A stretch of 64,000 nt of DNA from CAVSUR01 sp963731285 (GCA_963731285.1 CAVSUR010000014.1:558001-622000); one strand, 5' to 3'; positions 1 to 9,654 are shown, counted from the stretch's first letter. The notes: a model not told the origin generated them from the letters alone. Numbers and translations: made by a program.

Positions 1-185
1 TAGATGACCGGGTCGGCATTCTCGATGCCGCCGAGGGTCTCGTCCGAGAACACCACCCCGAAGCCGAACGTGTCGTCCGGGGCGTTGCGCTCCCACACGG
101 CAATCTCGGCCCGGGGGTGGAGCTGGCGGGCCAGCGCGGCGAAGTAAAGCCCGCCGGGGCCGCCGCCGGCGACGGCGATGCGCAC
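1..185 (-). CDS. FAD-dependent hydroxylase, N-terminal fragment (salicylyl-CoA 5-hydroxylase-like), cut by the window edge
   Basis: Reading leftwards from a GTG at 183-185, the first 61 codons begin VRIAVAGGGPGGLYFAALAR, a Rossmann FAD-binding motif (GGGPGG) close to the N-terminus. It continues with WERNAPDDTFGFGVVFSDE, a stretch I associate with the salicylyl-CoA 5-hydroxylase / 2-polyprenyl-6-methoxyphenol hydroxylase-like group of flavoprotein monooxygenases. A good Shine-Dalgarno (AGGAGG) lies 4 nt upstream of the GTG, which fixes the start. The rest of the gene is outside the window, so substrate cannot be judged. The family assignment from memory is fairly confident; the exact reaction is not. 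Confidence 0.72.
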   Translation of the reverse strand, partial: MRIAVAGGGPGGLYFAALARQLHPRAEIAVWERNAPDDTFGFGVVFSDETLGGIENADPVI

Positions 186-453
186 GCGGCCTCCTGGTCC
201 TCGCCGGACAGAACGTCAGCAAGACGAATCTACGACGGCAGGCATGCAAGCGCGACGGGTGGCGCCCCGGCGCACCTGGCCGCGGCACGCCCAGCCGCGG
301 CGCTCCCGCCGCCGGCACGCCGCGGCGCGCCCGGCCGCCGTCGCCGTCGCACGCCGCGGCGCCCCCGCCCTCCCGCCTCCCCGCGCCGCCGGCCGCAGCC
401 CCCCGCCCGCCGGCCGACACGCCTGGGAAGCATGATCCTTTGCCGGGGCCGAG

Positions 454-3285
454 ATGCTCGTTACCGTGGGAACCATGGCGGCACGTGCGCCTAAGGGCGG
501 AGCGCGCCCGCGGGCCGGAACAACAGGCCAGCCCCGGTCCCGGCCGGCCGCGGGCCGGGACCGGCCGCCCGCGGCCGGCCGGACATCGGGTTCCGGTCGG
601 TCGGCTGGCACCGGCCGGCCGGGGAGCGCGGGGCGCCGTCCCGCCGGGGCCGCCGCCCGCGGCGGCCGGGCCGGCTCCTCCTACGGCCGGGTCCGCGGCC
701 GGAAGACCGCCCGCCGCAGCGCCTCCGCCAATCCGGTCTCTGTCCTGCTCAGCTGGTTGACCGGGGCCGTCGGCGCGACCTGGATGCTGATCGCGCACAC
801 GATCGGCGTGGCGGCCCGCGCGTTCGGTCGCAGCGCGCGTGACCTGGATCCGGCGCACCGGCGGGACGGCATAGGCCTGGCCGCGCTGGCCGCCGGGGTC
901 GTCGCGGCCAGCGTCGCCTGGTGGCACCTGCCCGGCGCCGTAGGCCGGCTGCTGTCGGCCGTCGTGCTGGGCGCGTTCGGGTCGGAGGCCTGGGCCGTGC
1001 CGGTGCTGTGCGTCCTGCTGAGCTGGCGGTTCCTGCGGCACCCGGGCAAGAACGCCGACACCGCGCGGATGGTGATTGGCTGGACCGCGCTGATCATCGG
1101 GATTCTCGGCCTGGTGAACATCGCTAACGGCACGCCCCGGCCGCACCAGGGCCAGGCCGCGGCGGCCTGATCGGCTACGCGGCGTCGGCGCCGCTGGTCT
1201 CGGTGCTCACCTACTGGGCCACGGCGCCGCTGCTGGCGCTGGTGGCCTGCTTCGGACTGCTGGTGGTCACCGGCACGCCGCTGCACCGGGTGCCGGGGCA
1301 GTTCGCCAAGCTGACTCGGCTGCGCCGCCGGGACTCCGGTGCGCAGGACGCGGCCGACCCCGCCGCCGAGTTCATCCCCGGCCGGCCGCTGCGCGGCCGC
1401 AAGCGGCCAGGCCGCGATCGGCGGCGGCGAGCACGACCGTCCCTACGACAGCCCGCTGCTGGGCGGGACCCTGTCCCGCAAGTCGGTGACCAGCGGCGGG
1501 GAGCCCGGGGCCGCCGGCCGCGCGGCCGGCGCGTCCGGCGGCCCCGGGCAGACTGCGGCGCCGCCGGAGCCGGTGCCGGACTCGCTGATGTTCGGCCCGT
1601 CCGGCCACGGACCCGGGCCGCAGCCCGGACCGGACGCAGGCGCGACCGAGGCGTGGCGGCAGTCCTGGTTCGGCAGTGACGGGGCCGGGGACGGCCGCGC
1701 CGCCGGTGACGGCCACCTGCCCGGCGACGGTGCCGGCGCGGCCGGTGCCAGCGCGGCCGGGGCCACCGCGAAGGCGGTCCGGCCGGAGCAGCTCACGCTG
1801 GCCGCCTCCAGCGACGCCAGCTACACGCTGCCGCCGCCGACCATGCTGAGGCCCGGCACCGCGCCCAGGGCGCGGACCCGCGCGAACGATGCAATGGTCG
1901 AGGCCCTGTCAGCGGTGCTGGACCAGTTCGAGGTGGACGCGGAGGTCACTGGCTTCACCCGAGGGCCGACGGTGACCCGGTATGAGATCGAGCTGGCCCC
2001 CGCAGTGAAGGTCGAGCGGGTCACCGCGCTGTCGAAGAACATTGCCTACGCGGTCAAGAGCGCTGACGTGCGCATTTTGTCGCCAATTCCCGGCAAGTCA
2101 GCGATCGGGGTGGAGATCCCCAATACCGACCGGGAGATCGTCAGCCTCGGCGACGTGCTCCGCTCGCCGGCGGCGACCGCCGACCACCACCCGATGGTGG
2201 TCGGCCTCGGCAAGGACGTCGAGGGCCGCACCGTGGTGGCGAACCTCGCCAAGATGCCGCACATGCTTATTGCCGGAGCCACCGGCGCCGGCAAGTCGAC
2301 GTGCATAAATGCGCTGATCACCTCGGTCATGATGCGGGCGACGCCGGAGCAGGTGCGGCTGATCCTCGTCGACCCCAAGCGGGTCGAGCTGGCCGCTTAC
2401 GCCGGGATCCCGCACCTGATCACGCAGATCATCACCAGCCCCAAGAAGGCCGCCGAGGCGCTGGAGTGGGTGGTGGGCGAGATGGACCGCCGCTACGACG
2501 ACCTGGCCGCCTCGGGGTTCCGGCACGTGGACGACTTCAACAAGGCGGTCCGTGCGGGCAAGCTGGCCGCGCCGCCCGGCAGCGAGCGCGTCTACGTGCC
2601 GTATCCGTACCTGCTGGTGATCGTGGACGAGCTGGCCGACCTGATGATGATCGCCCCGCGCGACGTCGAGGACGCGGTGGTGCGGATCACCCAGCTGGCC
2701 CGGGCGGCCGGCATCCACCTCGTGCTCGCCACCCAGCGGCCCAGCGTGGACGTGGTCACCGGGCTGATCAAGGCGAACGTGCCGTCCCGGCTGGCGTTCG
2801 CCACCTCCAGCCTGACCGACAGCCGGGTCATCCTGGACCAGCCCGGGGCCGAGAAGCTGGTCGGCCAGGGTGACTCGCTATTCCTGCCGATGGGCGCCAG
2901 CAAGCCGATCCGGCTGCAGAGCGCCTACGTGGCGGAGAAGGAGATCCGCGAGATCGTCGCGCACTGCACCAAGCAGGCGGAGCCGGAGTACCGGCAGGAC
3001 GTGACCGCGCCGGCCAGCGCCAAGCGCGAGATCGACGCCGACATCGGGGACGACCTGGAACTGCTGATCCAGGCGGCCGAGCTCATCGTGTCGACGCAGT
3101 TCGGCTCCACCTCGATGCTGCAGCGCAAGCTGCGGGTCGGCTTCGCCAAGGCCTGGCTGATGGACCTGCTGGAAAGCCGTGAGGTTGTCGGCCCGAGCGA
3201 GGGCTCGAAGGCGCGGGACGTGCTGGTCAGGCCGGACGGCCTGGCCGGGCTGATCGAGTCGCTGCGCGGTGGGACGGCGGACTGA
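454..3285 (+). CDS. ftsK: DNA translocase FtsK (SpoIIIE family), reading frame broken by two compensating frame changes
   Basis: This is the hexameric DNA pump that moves chromosome termini through the division septum. Codons 1-238 (to 1170) carry a basic Arg/Gly/Pro tail and four membrane segments. The fifth segment (starting GLIGYAASAPLVSVL, from about 1164) is one frame back, and the cytoplasmic linker returns to the original frame near 1395-1425. The motor follows: Walker A GATGAGKST at 2275-2301, Walker B LLVIVDELADLMM at about 2611-2649, and a C-terminal DNA-reading gamma winged helix from about 3049. The two shifts (minus one, then plus one) cancel, so all parts are present and the length of about 940 residues is normal. 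Sequencing error is more likely than loss because ftsK is usually essential. Start ATG 454 or ATG 475 are both possible. The rodZ-like gene follows. Confidence 0.9.
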
Positions 3286-3576
3286 CCGCGGCAGCCGGCG
3301 GCCCGGGCAGCTGGCCGGGCGGCGCGCAGCGGACATTCACCTGCGGGCCGGTTTGGCCGCGCGGCGGCCGCGGCACACTTACCGCATGCGGCACCTTCGG
3401 CCCGCTCGGCGGGCGGGAATCGACCCGCAGGGGTCATCGGCGGCTTGTCGTCACCTGACTACACTTCGTTACCGGCCTCCGGCGGGGGATCGCCATGCCG
3501 GGGGAATGGCCACCGCTTCCGCGCTCGCCCTGCGGGCGGCGCCCGCGGGGCGGGGGCAGAGCAGCGGAGGCACCGC

Positions 3577-4302
3577 GTGAGCATCGGCGGCGACCTGGCG
3601 CAGGCACGCGGCCAGGCCGGTCTCACCATCGCGCAGGTCAGCCAGCGGACCTGCATCAGGGAGACGCTAATCCGCGGGATGGAGCGTGATGATTTCACGG
3701 CCTGCGGCGGGGATTTCTACGCCCGCGGCCACATCCGCAGCATCGCCCGGGCCGCCGGCGCCGATCCGGAGCCGCTCATCCGCGAGTACGACGCAGCGCG
3801 GGGCGCGGTGCAGCCGGTCAGCGCGGCCGAGGCATTCAGGCCGGCCGCGCCGCTCCGGATGCGCGAGCGGTCCCGGCTGAACTGGAGCATGGTGCTGTCC
3901 CTGGCTCTGCTGGCGGCCGTCAGCTTCGGCGTGTACCTGGCCGTCGATCACTACGTGCTTGCCCCGAGCTCGGCCCGGCACGCGGCCCAGGTCCGCAAGA
4001 CCATTCCGGCGCACCATGACGCGCATCACAAGCGGCGCCACCGGCATCGCGCCGTGGTCATCGAGCTGACCGCGACGAGCGATTGCTGGGTGCGGCTGAC
4101 CACCGCATCGGGACGGGTCATCTTCATCGGCACGGTCCCGGCCGGCACGGCCGAGAAGTGGACTGAGCACCGGTCCGTGCAGCTGCGGCTGGGCAACCCG
4201 CCGGGGGTGCTGCTGCGGGTCAACGGACGCAGGAAAGCCCGGTCCGGCTCCAGCGTGCCAGTCACGCTGACGTTCGGGCCCGGCAAGCGGGCTCACCGCT
4301 GA
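3577..4302 (+). CDS. RodZ-like helix-turn-helix membrane protein (DUF4115)
   Basis: This 241-residue protein has a cytoplasmic HTH domain at the N-terminus (about residues 1-70: LAQARGQAGLTIAQVSQRT, then FYARGHIRSIARAAG). One transmembrane helix follows (about 103-130, MVLSLALLAAVSFGVYLAV), then a His/Arg-rich linker and a C-terminal DUF4115 beta domain (IELTATSDCWVRLTT). This architecture matches RodZ-type proteins, which link the MreB cytoskeleton or cell-shape machinery to the membrane; the actinobacterial homologues between ftsK and rimO are poorly characterised. GTG 3577 is chosen because GGAGG lies 6 nt upstream and the HTH begins immediately; the open frame extends to 3445, but that extra piece looks non-coding. 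The Cys in the C-terminal domain and the function are unexplained. Confidence 0.83.
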   Translation: MSIGGDLAQARGQAGLTIAQVSQRTCIRETLIRGMERDDFTACGGDFYARGHIRSIARAAGADPEPLIREYDAARGAVQPVSAAEAFRPAAPLRMRERSRLNWSMVLSLALLAAVSFGVYLAVDHYVLAPSSARHAAQVRKTIPAHHDAHHKRRHRHRAVVIELTATSDCWVRLTTASGRVIFIGTVPAGTAEKWTEHRSVQLRLGNPPGVLLRVNGRRKARSGSSVPVTLTFGPGKRAHR

Positions 4303-4368
4303 CCACGCCAGGGCCGGCTCCGGTGCGCGCCGGTCCTGGCGGCCGCCGGCTTACCGTAGTCTGCGGAT

Positions 4369-5907
4369 GTGCCGCGCCCCGATGCCCCTTCCACTGCTCC
4401 CGCCCGGCGGAGCGTCAGCCTGGTCACCCTGGGCTGCGCCCGCAACGAGGTCGATTCCGAGGAGCTGGCCGCCCGGCTCGAGGCCGGGGGCTGGACGCTC
4501 GCCGACGGCCCGGACGCTGATGTCGTGCTCGTCAACACCTGCGGCTTCATCCAGGCCGCCAAGCAGGAATCCATCGACGAACTGCTCGGCGCCGCCGCGG
4601 ACGGCGCGCCCGTGGTCGCGGCCGGCTGCCTGGCCGAGCGGTACGGCGCCGAGCTGGCCGACGCGCTGCCCGAGGCACAGGTGCTCAGCTTCGACGACTA
4701 CGGCGCCATCGCCGACCGGCTGGACGCGGTCGTGGCGGGCCGGCGCTGGCAGGCGCACCAGCCGCGGGACCGGCGGCAGCTGCTGCCACTGGCCCCGGCC
4801 AGCCGGACGGCGGCCGCCGCGGCCCAGCCGGGGCACGGCACGATCACGACCGGCACGGTGGCGGCCAGCGGCGGGGATCCGGCCTCGCCGGCCAGTGCCG
4901 TCATCCCGGACCTGCCCGACGGCGTGGCGCCGGCCTCCGGGCCGCGGGTGCTGCGCCGCCGCCTGGGCGGCGGCGTGGTCGCGCCGCTCAAGATCGCCTC
5001 TGGCTGCGACCGTCGGTGCAGCTTCTGCGCCATTCCCGCGTTCCGCGGCGCGTTCGTGTCCCGCCCGGCGGCGGACCTGGTGGCGGAAGCGGGCTGGCTG
5101 GCCGGGCATGGTGCCCGCGAGCTGCTGCTGGTCAGTGAGAACTCCACTTCCTACGGCAAGGACCTGGGCGACCTGCGGCTGCTGGAGAAACTGCTGCCCG
5201 AGCTGGCCGCGGTGCCGGGCATCAGCCGGGTCCGGGTCAGCTACCTGCAGCCGGCCGAGCTGCGGCCGGGGCTGATCGAGGTGATCGCGTCCACGCCGGG
5301 CGTCGCGCCGTACTTCGACCTGTCGTTCCAGCACGCCAGCGGGCCCGTGCTGCGCACCATGCGGCGTTTCGGTGACCGGGACCGCTTCACTACGCTGATC
5401 GGCCAGATCCGGCAGCTGGCCCCGGCGGCCGGGATCCGGTCCAACTTCATCGTCGGCTTCCCCGGCGAGACGGAAGCCGACGTCGAGGAGCTCGGGCGGT
5501 TCCTCACCGAGGCCCGGCTCGACGCCGTCGGGATCTTCGGGTACTCCGACGAGGACGGCACCGAGGCGGCAGGCCTGCCCGGGCAGCTGCCCGCCGACGA
5601 GATCGCCGCCCGGGTCTCCGAGCTCGCCGGGCTGGCCGACGAGCTGATGGACCAGCGCGCCGCGGAGCGGTGCGGCGAGGTCGCCGAGGTACTGATCGAG
5701 GAGGATCTCGGCGGCGGCCGGTACGGCGGCCGGGCGGCGCATCAGGCCCCCGAGGTGGACGGCTCGGTGGAGGTCACGGCCAGCTTCCCGCTGGCGGCCG
5801 GGGACCTGGTGGCGGCCCGGGTCCTGACCAGTGCCGGAGTAGACCTGACGGCGGCCGCGATCGGGGCCAGCCGGGGCAGCCGGGCCAGCGGCACAGGTAC
5901 GCGTTGA
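4369..5907 (+). CDS. rimO: Ribosomal protein S12 methylthiotransferase RimO
   Basis: This radical-SAM enzyme adds a methylthio group to the conserved aspartate of ribosomal protein S12. The N-terminal UPF0004 domain starts SVSLVTLGCARNEVDSEE and contains LVNTCGFI and AAGCLAERYG, giving the first Fe-S cluster cysteines. The radical-SAM cluster is CDRRCSFC (Cys213, Cys217, Cys220). A C-terminal TRAM-like segment covers about residues 430-495. At 512 residues it is longer than E. coli RimO because an Ala/Pro/Arg-rich linker of roughly 60-70 residues (about 125-195) separates the first two domains. GTG 4369 is the start; the annotated motif begins 15 codons later. In many actinomycetes pgsA sits between rimO and cinA; here cinA follows directly. 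Confidence 0.95.
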   Translation: MPRPDAPSTAPARRSVSLVTLGCARNEVDSEELAARLEAGGWTLADGPDADVVLVNTCGFIQAAKQESIDELLGAAADGAPVVAAGCLAERYGAELADALPEAQVLSFDDYGAIADRLDAVVAGRRWQAHQPRDRRQLLPLAPASRTAAAAAQPGHGTITTGTVAASGGDPASPASAVIPDLPDGVAPASGPRVLRRRLGGGVVAPLKIASGCDRRCSFCAIPAFRGAFVSRPAADLVAEAGWLAGHGARELLLVSENSTSYGKDLGDLRLLEKLLPELAAVPGISRVRVSYLQPAELRPGLIEVIASTPGVAPYFDLSFQHASGPVLRTMRRFGDRDRFTTLIGQIRQLAPAAGIRSNFIVGFPGETEADVEELGRFLTEARLDAVGIFGYSDEDGTEAAGLPGQLPADEIAARVSELAGLADELMDQRAAERCGEVAEVLIEEDLGGGRYGGRAAHQAPEVDGSVEVTASFPLAAGDLVAARVLTSAGVDLTAAAIGASRGSRASGTGTR

Positions 5908-6017
5908 GCGGGCCGGGCGCTAGTCCGGGCCGGGGCGGCGCGCCGTCGCCCGGCGGTCAGCCGGCCGTCCCGGGTCAGCCGGCCTTCGCGGGTGCGGCGG
6001 AGCCGCGGGGGCAGACG

Positions 6018-6518
6018 ATGATCGCGGGCCAGCCGTCCGTGGACGCGCTGGCTGCCGAGGCGGTCGGGCTGCTGGTGGCCAGGAGGGCTACCGTCGCCAC
6101 TGCCGAATCGCTCACCGGCGGGCTGGTGGCCGCCACGCTGACCAGCGTGGTCGGCTCATCCGCCGCGTTCCGCGGCGGCGTCGTCTCCTACGCCACTGAC
6201 CTCAAGGCCGAGCTGCTGGGCGTCCCGGCGGGCTTGCTGGCCGCCCGTGGTGCCGTGGACCCGGATGTCGCGGCCGAGATGGCGGCGGGCGTCCGGCGGC
6301 GGCTGGCCGCCACCATCGGGATGGCAACCACCGGGGTCGCCGGACCAGATCCCGCCGACGGCCAGCCGGTCGGCACGGTCTACATCGCCGTGCACGGGGC
6401 CGGCCGCCCCGCGGTCCGGGCGCTGTCGCTGACCGGCGACCGGGCGGCCATCCGGCTCGCCACCGTGCAGCACGTGCTGGTGCTGCTAATCGGCACGGTG
6501 CGGGAAGAACTACTATGA
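6018..6518 (+). CDS. cinA: Nicotinamide-nucleotide amidohydrolase, CinA C-terminal domain protein
   Basis: The 166-residue product is the stand-alone CinA C-terminal (PncC) domain, which deamidates NMN to nicotinate mononucleotide in pyridine nucleotide salvage. Family landmarks are TVATAESLTGGLVAATLTSV at about residues 26-45, GGVVSYATDLKAELLGV, and MATTGVAGPDPADGQPVGTV, with the usual Ser/Thr-rich active-site loops. ATG 6018 gives the usual length; a TTG at 5904 that overlaps the rimO stop in frame would add a Gly/Pro-rich 38-residue extension and cannot be excluded, since TTGA overlaps occur in coupled genes. The N-terminal MoCF-like half of full-length CinA is absent, as is usual in actinobacteria. 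The gene is followed by clgR as in Streptomyces. Confidence 0.9.
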   Translation: MIAGQPSVDALAAEAVGLLVARRATVATAESLTGGLVAATLTSVVGSSAAFRGGVVSYATDLKAELLGVPAGLLAARGAVDPDVAAEMAAGVRRRLAATIGMATTGVAGPDPADGQPVGTVYIAVHGAGRPAVRALSLTGDRAAIRLATVQHVLVLLIGTVREELL

Positions 6519-6623
6519 TTACAGTGTTACGCCAGGCGACACGCGACCGGGGCCGTTCCCGTGCTGTCTGAGCGGCCAGGTACCGTGGGAGAGTCGGGTC
6601 TGATGACCGAAGGGAGGGCGACG

Positions 6624-7181
6624 ATGGTGTTGCTTCGTCACTTGCTCGGTGATGCACTGCGGCGGTTGCGACTCCGGCAGGGTCGCACCCTCCGTGAGGT
6701 GTCAGCGGCGGCCCGCGTGTCGCTCGGCTACCTCTCCGAGGTAGAGCGCGGCCAGAAGGAAGCGTCCTCCGAGCTGCTGGCTTCCATCTGCGGTGCCCTG
6801 GGCGCCCCGCTGTCCCAGGTCCTGCGCGAGGTATCCGACACATTCGCCCTGGCCGAGCTGCAGAACGAGCCGGTGTTCAGCGGGGTCCGCGAGCCCGCGC
6901 TGGACGTCCGCGCCGTGGCCGCCAGGGGCGGCACCCGGCCGCAGGCGTCGGCGCCGTCGGCGGCTCAGCGCTCCGCGGCGCCGGCCCGGCCCGGTCTGCC
7001 GGTGACGTCCGCGAAGCGGCTGGTCATGCCCGTCGGCGCCCGCAGCCTGGCCGCGCGCGGCGAGCAGCTGGTGCCCGGCGCCGATCAGGTGCTCGACCCG
7101 GCGTCGCTCCCGCTGGCCGAGCCGGCGTTCGAGCGGGTCGAGCGCTCGGCCCACGACATCACGAACATGGTGCCGGTCTAG
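6624..7181 (+). CDS. clgR: ClgR/PopR-type XRE transcriptional activator
   Basis: This 185-residue regulator has an XRE-type HTH at the N-terminus (about residues 8-65: GDALRRLRLRQGRTLREVSA, then VSLGYLSEVERGQKEASSEL). That HTH is nearly diagnostic of ClgR, the activator of clp protease and stress genes in actinobacteria. The C-terminal half is Ala/Arg-rich and unstructured-looking. The protein ends in NMVPV rather than the two-alanine tail through which ClpP degrades ClgR in Streptomyces, so turnover may differ. GGAGGG 6 nt upstream fixes ATG 6624. A ClgR-type promoter motif lies ahead of recA at 28656-28678 in this same window, a plausible target. The position directly after cinA is the conserved one. 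Confidence 0.88.
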   Translation: MVLLRHLLGDALRRLRLRQGRTLREVSAAARVSLGYLSEVERGQKEASSELLASICGALGAPLSQVLREVSDTFALAELQNEPVFSGVREPALDVRAVAARGGTRPQASAPSAAQRSAAPARPGLPVTSAKRLVMPVGARSLAARGEQLVPGADQVLDPASLPLAEPAFERVERSAHDITNMVPV

Positions 7182-7217
7182 AATACCGACCCGGCGCAGT
7201 CGCGGCGCCGCGTGACT

Positions 7218-7247
7218 TTGTTCAGCGCGGTCTTGTTCAGCGCGGTC
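7218..7247. repeat. 15-bp direct tandem repeat, two copies
   Basis: The unit TTGTTCAGCGCGGTC occurs twice back to back between the clgR stop and the 3' end of the Rrf2 gene. A third, degenerate copy (TTCTCGGCGCGG) follows. No function is evident. Confidence 0.8.
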
Positions 7248-7309
7248 TTCTCGGCGCGGGTTATCCTCAGTGCGGTTTTCCTCGGCGGTTTCCTCGGATG
7301 CGCCGTGCG

Positions 7310-7759
7310 CTACGCCCAGGCCCGCGGATCGTCGGCGAGGACGCGCACCCGGTCGGGCAGCGCGCCCGAGACGATGTGATCGAGGGTCACATCCTCCAGG
7401 ATGGCCCGTTCGTTCGCGCGCAGCGCGATCCAGACGGTCTGCAGCGGCTCGGCCGCGCCAATGTAGCCGAGATTCTCCGGCCGCTCACCGCGCACGCCCA
7501 CCAGCGGTCCGTCGATAGCCCGGATGATGTCGGCGAGCGAGATCTCGCTCGCCGGGCGGGCTAGCCAGAACCCGCCGTCAGGTCCGCGCTGGCTGCGGAC
7601 CAGGCCCGCCCTGCGCAGCTGGGTCAGAATCGCTTCGAGGAACTTACCCGGGATGTGCTGAGTCCGGGCGAGCTGATCGGCCGTGACATGCCCGCCGCCG
7701 GAGGCGGCAAGCTCGATCGCGGCGCGCAGCGCATAATCAGCACGGGCGGACAAACGCAT
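7310..7759 (-). CDS. Rrf2-family transcriptional regulator without cysteines
   Basis: The 149-residue product begins MRLSARADYALRAAIELAAS, the standard Rrf2 opening. A winged helix follows (TADQLARTQHIPGKFLEAIL; LVRSQRGPDGGFWLARP) and then the dimerisation helix (TVWIALRANERAILEDVTLDHI). Unlike IscR, NsrR or RsrR it contains no cysteine, so it cannot use the usual three-Cys Fe-S ligands; it may sense a small molecule or a partner protein, as CymR does. The start could instead be the ATG three codons upstream (7768). A CATAAT hexamer 7 nt before ATG 7759 hints at a leaderless transcript. It is divergent from the degraded lyase. Its target is unknown. Confidence 0.85.
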   Translation of the reverse strand: MRLSARADYALRAAIELAASGGGHVTADQLARTQHIPGKFLEAILTQLRRAGLVRSQRGPDGGFWLARPASEISLADIIRAIDGPLVGVRGERPENLGYIGAAEPLQTVWIALRANERAILEDVTLDHIVSGALPDRVRVLADDPRAWA

Positions 7760-8015
7760 GTCAAGCATTATGCAGGTAATCGGCTGACGAAGTGCTATCG
7801 CCGCACCCAATGGCGCCTGCGGGCGCCCGCTGGACCTGCGCGTTCCCGGGCCTGGCGGCCCGGGGCCGGGCTCTCGGCTATCGAGTGGGACCGCCCGGCG
7901 CCCGGCCCGGGTCCGTGCCGCCGATCGGCGCATGGCAGGCGCCTGTCCCCTCCTGGCCAGCCTTAACCATGGCCGCGAGCGGGGCGCGGATCGGGCCAGC
8001 GAAGGAGGCGTACCG

Positions 8016-8526
8016 GTGGACCAGGCCGTGCTGACACTCGACGGGACGTCGTTGAGCTGCGCGCGGGTCGCACTCGCGGCCCGGCGGCTGATCCGGGTCC
8101 GGATTGGCGAGCGCGGCCGGGAGCGGGCCCGCGCGGCCGCCCAGGTGGCAGACCGGCTGGCCGTCCGGCAGCAGGTATACGGCCGTACCACTGGCGTGGG
8201 CGCCAACCGCGACCGGCTCGTCCCGGCTGCGGACGCCGATCACGGTCTGCGGCTGCTGCGCAGCCACGCAGGCGGCAGCGGCACCCTGACCGCCCCGAGC
8301 TCGGCCTGGCTGCGCTGGTCGTGCGGGCCAACCAGATCGCGGTCGGCGGCTCCGGGGTGCATCCCGGCGTTCTCGATGCGCTGGCCGACTGCATCAACCA
8401 GGGAGTGCCGCGCTGTTCCAGACCGCCGTGCTGTCGGCGGCGCGGCTGGGCACGCTGGTCGAGCCGGCCTTCACCGGCTGGCGCCCTCAGCTGAGCCAGG
8501 GCGTGGCGGGCTTACCGGTTTGCTGA
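8016..8526 (+). pseudogene. Aromatic amino acid lyase (histidine/phenylalanine ammonia-lyase family) remnant
   Basis: Downstream of an intact ribosome-binding site (GAAGGAGG) a GTG at 8016 opens VDQAVLTLDGTSLSCARVAL, followed by VYGRTTGVGANRDRLV and HGLRLLRSHAGG, all typical of the N-terminal part of the MIO-dependent lyases. After about 100 residues the frame changes and the sequence jumps to a later region of the family (VVRANQIAVGGSGVHPGVLDALAD, then LSAARLGTLVEPAFTGW). The catalytic Ala-Ser-Gly that forms the MIO cofactor and most of the roughly 500-residue protein are missing. This is a deleted, frameshifted pseudogene. A histidine pathway gene (hutI) exists at 54256, but linkage between the two is speculative. 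Confidence 0.75.
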
Positions 8527-9654
8527 CGGCGCATGGTCTGCCGCAGGCACGGTTGCGGGTGCCGTGGGGAAGCTCACCCTGATGTCGAGGCCGCCTTCGG
8601 GGCGGGTGTTTGCTGTGATTGTGGCGCCGTGGACGCTGGCGATGGCGCGGACGATGGCGAGGCCGAGCCCGGGCCCGCTGGCGTGGCGGGTCCGCTCTGC
8701 GCCGAGTCGCTGGAACGGCTGGAAGAGGCGGTCCACCTCGCCGGGAGGGATCGGTGTTCCGGTGTTGCCGATCGATATGATCGCCAGTCCGTCAGTTGTG
8801 GCGGTCGAGATCTCGACCCGGCCTGCGTCCTGGTTGTGGCGTATGGCGTTGTCCACCAGGTTTGCCACCAGGCTTTCTGCCAGGCTTGGGTCACCCGTGG
8901 CCGGGGCCGCGGCGAGCGTTGTCTCGACGTGGATGCCGCGGCGGACGGCTTCGTGGCGGCGGACCAGGACTACTTTCCTGGCGATTTCGGCGAGGTCAAA
9001 GGGTTCCTGTTGCTCGATTCCGCGCTCACTGCTGGCCAGGGTGAGCAGCGCATCGATCAGGCGTTCCTGCTGATCGCCAAGCTCGAGCAGCTGCTGGCAG
9101 GTTGCCCGCAGCGTCTCCGCGGTGGCGTCTGGATCGGCGAGTGCGAGCTGGAGCAGGGTTCGTTCCGCGGTGAGCGGGGTGCGCAGTTCGTGGGAGGCGT
9201 TGGCCACGAAGTGCCGCTGCGCCTGGAATGATGCCTCCAGCCGCGCGAACAGGTCGTCGAGGGTCTCTCCCAGCTCGGTGAACTCGTAGTCGCGACTGGC
9301 CAGGCTAAGGCGCCGGCTCAGGTTGCTGGCCGAGATGTCCCGTGCGGTTGCGGTGATCGTGCGCAGCGGCCGCAGGAACCGGCCGGCAATCAGCCAGCCG
9401 AGCGCGAGCGCGACAAGCACCGTGCCCGCGAAAACGAGCGCGGGGCCGACGTTGAAGTGGCGGCCGATAAGCGCATTCTGCGAGCTGCTGCTCCCGCTCA
9501 CGCTGACGGACCCGCTGCGCACGAGCAGGCCTGAGACGGCGAGCAGCGCGGCACCCAGCGCTACGAAGACTCCGGCGTAGAGCAGGGCGAGCTGCAGCCG
9601 GAGCGTACGCCAGTGCAGGCGGATCGCTGCGGACGCTTTGCGGATCAGGTTCAT
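8512..9654 (-). CDS. Two-component sensor histidine kinase
   Basis: The 380-residue kinase has two transmembrane helices (about residues 20-45 and 71-92) flanking a short extracytoplasmic loop of about 25 residues. Then come a HAMP linker, a HisKA dimerisation domain with phosphoacceptor His155 in SHELRTPL, and a HATPase domain with N box NLVDNAIRHN and G box GPGLGLAIVRA. Such a short sensor loop is typical of kinases that sense through the membrane or a partner transporter. It overlaps the response regulator by one base (TAATG), so the pair is translationally coupled. The divergent ABC exporter beyond the regulator, a likely former target, is now a pseudogene. Confidence 0.92.
   Translation of the reverse strand: MNLIRKASAAIRLHWRTLRLQLALLYAGVFVALGAALLAVSGLLVRSGSVSVSGSSSSQNALIGRHFNVGPALVFAGTVLVALALGWLIAGRFLRPLRTITATARDISASNLSRRLSLASRDYEFTELGETLDDLFARLEASFQAQRHFVANASHELRTPLTAERTLLQLALADPDATAETLRATCQQLLELGDQQERLIDALLTLASSERGIEQQEPFDLAEIARKVVLVRRHEAVRRGIHVETTLAAAPATGDPSLAESLVANLVDNAIRHNQDAGRVEISTATTDGLAIISIGNTGTPIPPGEVDRLFQPFQRLGAERTRHASGPGLGLAIVRAIASVHGATITANTRPEGGLDIRVSFPTAPATVPAADHAPSANR

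Noticed and set aside
1164..1425. Programmed ribosomal frameshifting in ftsK
   Set aside because: No slippery heptamer followed by a clear structure is visible, and two opposite shifts would both be needed; consensus error is simpler.
5904..6017. TTG start overlapping the rimO stop, extending CinA
   Set aside because: The added 38 residues are Gly/Pro-rich and not family-like, so ATG 6018 is preferred; kept as an alternative only.
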